This document shows, piece by piece, positions 23,967 to 28,745 of a stretch of 28,745 nt of DNA. The stretch is taken from the NCBI GenBank assembly GCA_003221985.1, contig QHUQ01000017.1, forward strand, positions 1-28,745. Direction: 5' to 3'. A model generated the notes under the pieces. That model saw only the letters and a list, made by a program, of their open reading frames with translations. It searched no databases and was not told the origin of the DNA. Source of the DNA: Gemmatimonadota bacterium (GTDB lineage: Bacteria; Gemmatimonadota; Gemmatimonadetes; Gemmatimonadales; GWC2-71-9). How positions within the stretch are numbered: position 1 is the first letter of the stretch; each line of letters begins with the position of its first letter. Position numbers and translations under genes: made by a program.

Positions 23967-25819
23967 TCGGCACCGCGGGCCACATCGACCACGGTAAGAC
24001 GGCGTTGGTGAAGGCCCTCACCGGCGTCGATACCGATCGCTGGGAAGAAGAGAAGCGCCGCGGCATCACGATCGATCTCGGATTTGCTCCGCTGCCGCTT
24101 GCCGGCGGAATCCAGGCCAGCGTCGTCGACGTCCCCGGCCACGAAGCGTTCGTCAAGAACATGCTCGCGGGGGCGACCGGCATCGACGTCGCCCTGCTCG
24201 TCATCGCCGCCGACGAAGGAATCATGCCGCAAACCGAGGAGCATCTCGCCATCGTCGAGCTGCTCGGCGTGCGGCGCGGCATTCCGGTCCTCACCAAGCG
24301 CGACCTCGTGGATGACGAATGGCTCGCGCTGGTGCGAACAGAGGTGGCAGCGCGCCTTGAGCGCAGCAGGATCCCTTGGCGTGCTCCGATTGCCGTGAGT
24401 GCGCTCAAGGCGCAGGGTCTGGAGGTTCTGAAAGAAGCGTTGGTGAAGGTTGTGGAGGATTTGGCTGACCGTCCATCCGGTGATCTTTATCGGCTTCCTA
24501 TCGATCGCGTGTTCGCGTTGCCCGGTGCAGGGACTGTCGTAACCGGATCCACATGGAGCGGGAAGGTTGCGCCCGGAGAAAACGTCCGCCTGCTTCCGTT
24601 GGACCGCGAAGTCCGCGTACGCTCCATCCAGGTTCACGGTCAGGATGCCGATCAGGCCGGCCCCGGCCGCCGCACGGCCCTAGCGCTGGTTGGCGTCGAC
24701 AAACACGAGTTACAGCGCGGGGACGTCGTGGTTACTGGCCCGGGATGGGTTGCCACAAACACGCTCGACGTCGCGCTGGAGCTGCTTCCCGCCGCTCGCA
24801 AGCCGCTCGCCGTCCGCACGAGGATTCGCGTGCACCTGGGCACCGCCGAGGTGCTGGGTCGGGTGGCGCAGGTGCGCGCGATCGTGCCCGGAGAAACGGG
24901 CACTGCGCGGCTGCTGCTGGAGCATCCGATCGTCGCCCGCGGCGGAGATCGCTTCGTGGTGCGGAGCTTTTCCCCCGTGACGACGATTGGGGGAGGGGTC
25001 GTGCTCGATCCCTTTCCGCCCAAACGGCCCCGCGTGTCGGAGCGGGGTCTCGCGGTCGAACAGCCGCCTGCCGAGCGGCTCGCGCGCTTCGTCGATGAGG
25101 CGGGGCTCGCCGGTTTGCGCGTCGCGGGCATCGCCGTTCGGCTTGGCATTCTCCCGGCTGACATCCCGGACACGATTACGGCGACCGGCAAAGCCGTTCT
25201 CTCTGTAGGCGAATACCTCGTCGCTCGACGAGTCATTGCGGCCGAGGTCGAGCGCCTTGCGGGTGTAGTGGCCGTGCATCACCAGCAGCATCCGCTCGAT
25301 CCTGGACTCCCGCTTCAGGCGCTGCGAACAACGGTCAACGCGCCGCCCCCCCCGCCCCCCCCAGCCGTGCTCGATCTGCTGGTCGAGCACGGCGTGAAGA
25401 AGCAGGCGTGGGAATTGGCCGAAGGAGGGGCAGTCGTTCGCACTCCTGGATGGAGGACTCAGGTTGGGGATGCGGGCGGACGGCTGGCGCAGCGCCTGGC
25501 CGAGGCGCGCTGGCAGCTGCCCACGGTCTCCGAATTGCAACGCGAGTTCTCCGATCCGTCGGTGCCGGCGTTGCTCGCGCACCTGGCGCGTGAGGGGTCG
25601 GTCGAACGCGTCGATCAGGAACGCTATGCCCAGAAACAGGCGCTGGAGGAGTTCCGTCGGGCCGTCGAGGACACGCTGCGGGAGCTGGGCGCCGCCACGC
25701 CCGCCCAATTCCGTGACCGCCTCGGCCTGACGCGCAAGTACTTGATCCCGCTATTGGAGTGGGCCGACCGCCGCGGCATCACCAGCCGTAAGGGAGATAC
25801 CCGGGTTCTCCGTGCTTGA
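23945..25819 (+). CDS. selB: Selenocysteine-specific elongation factor SelB
   Basis: SelB is the GTPase that delivers Sec-tRNA to UGA codons marked by a SECIS hairpin. The 624-residue protein has an EF-Tu-like G domain: GTAGHIDHGKT (residues 9-19), RRGITIDLGFA, DVPGHEAF (G3) and TKRD (G4). Beta domains with YRLPIDRVFALPGAGTVVTGS follow. The C-terminal ~250 residues are the winged-helix SECIS-binding region, closing with LGLTRKYLIPLLEWADRRGITSRKGDTRVL, typical of SelB. A proline run (PPPPPPP) from a C8-G-C8 tract lies between winged helices. GTG 23945 overlaps recO by 22 nt. No selA, selC, selD or UGA-containing gene is visible in the window. Confidence 0.95.
   Translation: MDTRRFVVGTAGHIDHGKTALVKALTGVDTDRWEEEKRRGITIDLGFAPLPLAGGIQASVVDVPGHEAFVKNMLAGATGIDVALLVIAADEGIMPQTEEHLAIVELLGVRRGIPVLTKRDLVDDEWLALVRTEVAARLERSRIPWRAPIAVSALKAQGLEVLKEALVKVVEDLADRPSGDLYRLPIDRVFALPGAGTVVTGSTWSGKVAPGENVRLLPLDREVRVRSIQVHGQDADQAGPGRRTALALVGVDKHELQRGDVVVTGPGWVATNTLDVALELLPAARKPLAVRTRIRVHLGTAEVLGRVAQVRAIVPGETGTARLLLEHPIVARGGDRFVVRSFSPVTTIGGGVVLDPFPPKRPRVSERGLAVEQPPAERLARFVDEAGLAGLRVAGIAVRLGILPADIPDTITATGKAVLSVGEYLVARRVIAAEVERLAGVVAVHHQQHPLDPGLPLQALRTTVNAPPPPPPPAVLDLLVEHGVKKQAWELAEGGAVVRTPGWRTQVGDAGGRLAQRLAEARWQLPTVSELQREFSDPSVPALLAHLAREGSVERVDQERYAQKQALEEFRRAVEDTLRELGAATPAQFRDRLGLTRKYLIPLLEWADRRGITSRKGDTRVLRA
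25346..25362 (+). repeat. C8-G-C8 tract in selB
   Basis: Two runs of eight C separated by one G encode a seven-proline linker between SelB winged-helix domains. Such homopolymers are prone to slippage in vivo and to sequencing error, and a one-base change would truncate SelB. The frame is intact as given. Confidence 0.9.
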
Positions 25820-25845
25820 CAGGATGGACCGGCACTTCCTACGTT
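25816..25845 (+). promoter_or_regulatory. Candidate promoter upstream of the sorting-domain protein
   Basis: A consensus TTGACA (25816-25821) overlaps the selB stop and is followed after 18 nt by TACGTT (25840-25845), a weak -10. It lies about 90 nt before the next ATG in the first clearly non-coding gap after the B12/recO/selB run. The -35 is perfect; the -10 is doubtful. Confidence 0.4.
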
Positions 25846-25932
25846 TTCTTAGCCTTTCAGTCACCTTCGCGCCCTGTACCAACAAGGAGAGCTGTCTAAA
25901 GCAACTTTTCCGTTCGCAGAGGAGTCGGTGAG

Positions 25933-26370
25933 ATGAAGCTGTACGCCTGGGCAGTGCTGGTAGGGGGGCTCGGCGGGGGGCTTCTGGCGGGAGAAGGACT
26001 GGGGCAAGCGACCCCTCCACCGCCGGTCGAGCTCAAGCAGAACTATCCGAACCCGTTCAATCCGGCGACCACGATCCCGTTCACATTGAGCGGCGATCTC
26101 TTTGCCAATGGTCACCGGCCGAAGGTCTCGCTCAAGATTTACAACGTGCTGGCGCAGCTGGTCGCAGTGCCAATTCTTCAGGGCACGGGTGAAGCGCTCA
26201 CGGATCTCGAGCTCACCTGCGGGAGCGCAGGCCCGTCGCCGTGCGCGTTCAACGCGTACTGGGACGGGAACGTGCTGAATACTGATAGAGAGGCAGCGTC
26301 CGGCGTCTACATCTATCAGCTGATCGTGGATGGGAAACGGTTTACGAAGAAGATGATTGTGATGAAATAG
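25933..26370 (+). CDS. Small secreted protein consisting of a type IX-like C-terminal sorting domain
   Basis: This 145-residue protein has an N-terminal signal peptide ([26 protein letters not shown]). Essentially a single FlgD-Ig/T9SS type A sorting-type domain follows: [20 protein letters not shown] (residues 33-52), [40 protein letters not shown] and the basic end [11 protein letters not shown]. Two cysteines (LTC and SPC) could form a disulfide. Such domains normally sit at the C-terminus of large secreted proteins and direct outer-membrane secretion or anchoring; here there is no cargo domain. The ATG is preceded by GAGGAGTCGGTGAG. A strong terminator lies just after the stop, so it is probably a single-gene transcript. 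Confidence 0.8.
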   Translation: MKLYAWAVLVGGLGGGLLAGEGLGQATPPPPVELKQNYPNPFNPATTIPFTLSGDLFANGHRPKVSLKIYNVLAQLVAVPILQGTGEALTDLELTCGSAGPSPCAFNAYWDGNVLNTDREAASGVYIYQLIVDGKRFTKKMIVMK

Positions 26371-26397
26371 GGGCGGCACGGGCGGCACGGGCGGCAT
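26371..26397 (+). repeat. Nonanucleotide repeat x3 leading into the terminator
   Basis: GGGCGGCAC, GGGCGGCAC and GGGCGGCAT follow the stop codon directly. The third unit forms the left arm of the terminator stem. Complementary GCCGCC motifs recur after the T-tract. Confidence 0.85.
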
Positions 26398-26422
26398 GGG
26401 TTAAACCATGCCGCCTTTTTTT
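26390..26422 (+). terminator. Intrinsic (Rho-independent) terminator
   Basis: A perfect 10-bp stem, GGCGGCATGG (26390-26399) with CCATGCCGCC (26406-26415), closes a 6-nt loop GTTAAA and is followed by seven T (26416-26422). It lies 20 nt after the sorting-domain gene and insulates clpB from upstream transcription. It is the only convincing terminator in the window. Confidence 0.95.
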
Positions 26423-26491
26423 GCCGCCATTGCCGCCCTGTCTGCCAGTTCGACATCTTTCTGCGGCACACCGATTGCCTAGGGCGAGGGC

Positions 26492-27748
<1,257 letters not shown>

Positions 27749-28370
27749 AGGCGCAGTGGCAGGCCGAGAAGGACGCGATCCAGAAGATCCAGGCGAAGAA
27801 GGCCGAGTTGGAGAAGCTGCGGATGGAGGCGGAGCAGGCGACGCGCCGCGGCGATCTCCAGAAGGCTGCCGAGATCAGCTATGGGAAGCTGCCGCAGATC
27901 GAGAAGGAGATTCAGGGCCTCGAGAAGCGGCTCGCGGAGATTCAGAAGAAAGGGAAGTACCTGAAGGAAGAGGTGGACGCGGAGGACATCGCCGAGATCG
28001 TGTCGAAGTGGACCGGCATTCCCGTCACCAAGATGCTCGAGTCGGAGAAGGAGCGGCTGCTCAAGCTCGAGGACGAGCTGGGGCAGCGCGTCATCGGGCA
28101 GCGGGAGGCGCTGGCGGCGGTCGCCAACGCGGTGCGGCGCGCGCGCGCCGGTCTTCAGGACCCGCATCGTCCCACCGGCTCGTTCATCTTCCTCGGCCCC
28201 ACCGGCGTCGGGAAGACCGAGACCGCGCGGGCGCTCGCCGAGTTTCTGTTCGACGACGAGCGGGCGCTGGTGCGGCTCGACATGTCGGAATACATGGAGA
28301 AGCATGCGGTCGCGCGCATGATCGGCGCGCCGCCGGGATATGTCGGCTACGAGGAGGGCGGGCAGCTCAT

Positions 28371-28745
28371 TTCCGCAACAGCGTGCTGATCATGACGTCG
28401 AACATCGGCTCGCAGTATCTGATCGAGGCCGGCACGGGAGGTGTGGCGTGGGAGCAGGCGGAGACGAAGGTGATGGAGCTGCTGCGGCAGGCGTTCAAGC
28501 CGGAGTTCCTGAACCGCGTGGACGACATCATCATCTTCCGGCCGCTGACGCACGAGGACATCTCGCGCATCGTCGACATTCAGATCAAGCGGGTCGAGCG
28601 GCTGCTCGCCGACCGCAAGCTCACGCTCGAAATCACGCCCACCGCCAAGACGCTGCTGGTGGCCGAGGGTTACGATCCCGTCTACGGCGCTCGGCCGCTG
28701 AAGCGCGCGATCCAGCGGTTGCTGCAGAATCCGCTCGCGGTGGCG
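28371..28745 (+). pseudogene. clpB: clpB 3' fragment: end of AAA+ domain 2, cut by window end
   Basis: A third frame resumes authentic ClpB at [17 protein letters not shown] (sensor 1 region) and continues through LLRQAFKPEFLNRVDDIIIFRPLT (arginine finger region) and GYDPVYGARPLKRAIQRLLQNPLA (sensor 2), still open at the window end. Between the middle fragment and this one about 46 residues are missing, including Walker B of domain 2. Fragment joins and frames are directly visible; the loss size is estimated from family knowledge. Confidence 0.87.

Noticed and set aside
25820..25932. Small RNA or tRNA in the gap after selB
   Set aside because: No cloverleaf, T-loop GTTCGA or CCA end is visible; only a candidate promoter and a leader were found.
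26423..26491. Heat-shock control site (CIRCE or sigma-32-type promoter) before clpB
   Set aside because: No TTAGCACTC/GAGTGCTAA inverted repeat and no CTTGAA-type -35 with a matching -10 is present. The gap is short and I cannot define a promoter.

Overview
The window is about 28.7 kb of GC-rich (by eye mid-60s %), very gene-dense DNA, with every recognisable gene on the + strand. Most neighbouring genes overlap by 4 nt (GTGA or ATGA) or by 8-22 nt, so they form long translationally coupled runs. The content fits a diderm of the FCB group, and I infer Gemmatimonadota. The reasons are a Hpf-HprK-mannose-class PTS-HPr-EI run, an outer-membrane TonB-dependent B12 receptor, a secreted protein with a type IX-like sorting domain, and frequent GTG starts. 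The taxonomy is inference; no rRNA is present.

Layout. Positions 3-2322: 3' part of argS, then a PfkB-family kinase. 2319-6778: purM, then the riboflavin genes ribD, ribE, ribBA and ribH, then nusB. ribBA and ribH are both broken by internal deletions. 6775-7899: a GT4-type glycosyltransferase. 7903-13549: hpf, hprK, mannose-class PTS EIIA/EIIB/EIIC/EIID, HPr and enzyme I, a complete sugar-PTS phosphorelay with the HPr(Ser) kinase. 13562-16649: metK, ahcY and a DUF151 bifunctional nuclease. 16693-17595: a membrane-anchored protein with a carboxypeptidase-regulatory-like fold. 17600-23190: a vitamin B12 uptake operon, with a cobalamin riboswitch, lipoprotein BtuF, BtuC, BtuD, BtuB and a second, signal-less BtuF-like protein. 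23187-25819: recO and selB. 25933-26422: a small secreted sorting-domain protein with a strong intrinsic terminator. 26492-end: clpB, broken in two places and cut by the window end.

Two patterns go beyond routine annotation. First, four conserved genes or gene segments (ribBA, ribH, clpB twice) have each lost a block that I estimate, from family knowledge, at about 125-200 nt. At least three losses shift the frame, and all lie in highly conserved cores. Assembly error is a serious explanation and should be tested before calling these pseudogenes. Second, short tandem repeats with units of 7, 8 or 10 nt, plus two palindromic elements, sit inside genes, in the riboswitch and in a spacer. Most lie in the B12 operon: an 8-mer x4 and a 10-mer x4 in btuF, a 7-mer 4+4 array between btuC and btuD, a ~79-nt nested palindrome read in frame in the second btuF, and a 28-nt palindrome in the riboswitch. 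A 7-mer x3 also lies in ribE. I see no tRNA, rRNA, CRISPR, insertion sequence or defence system, and no gene-free stretch over 300 nt.
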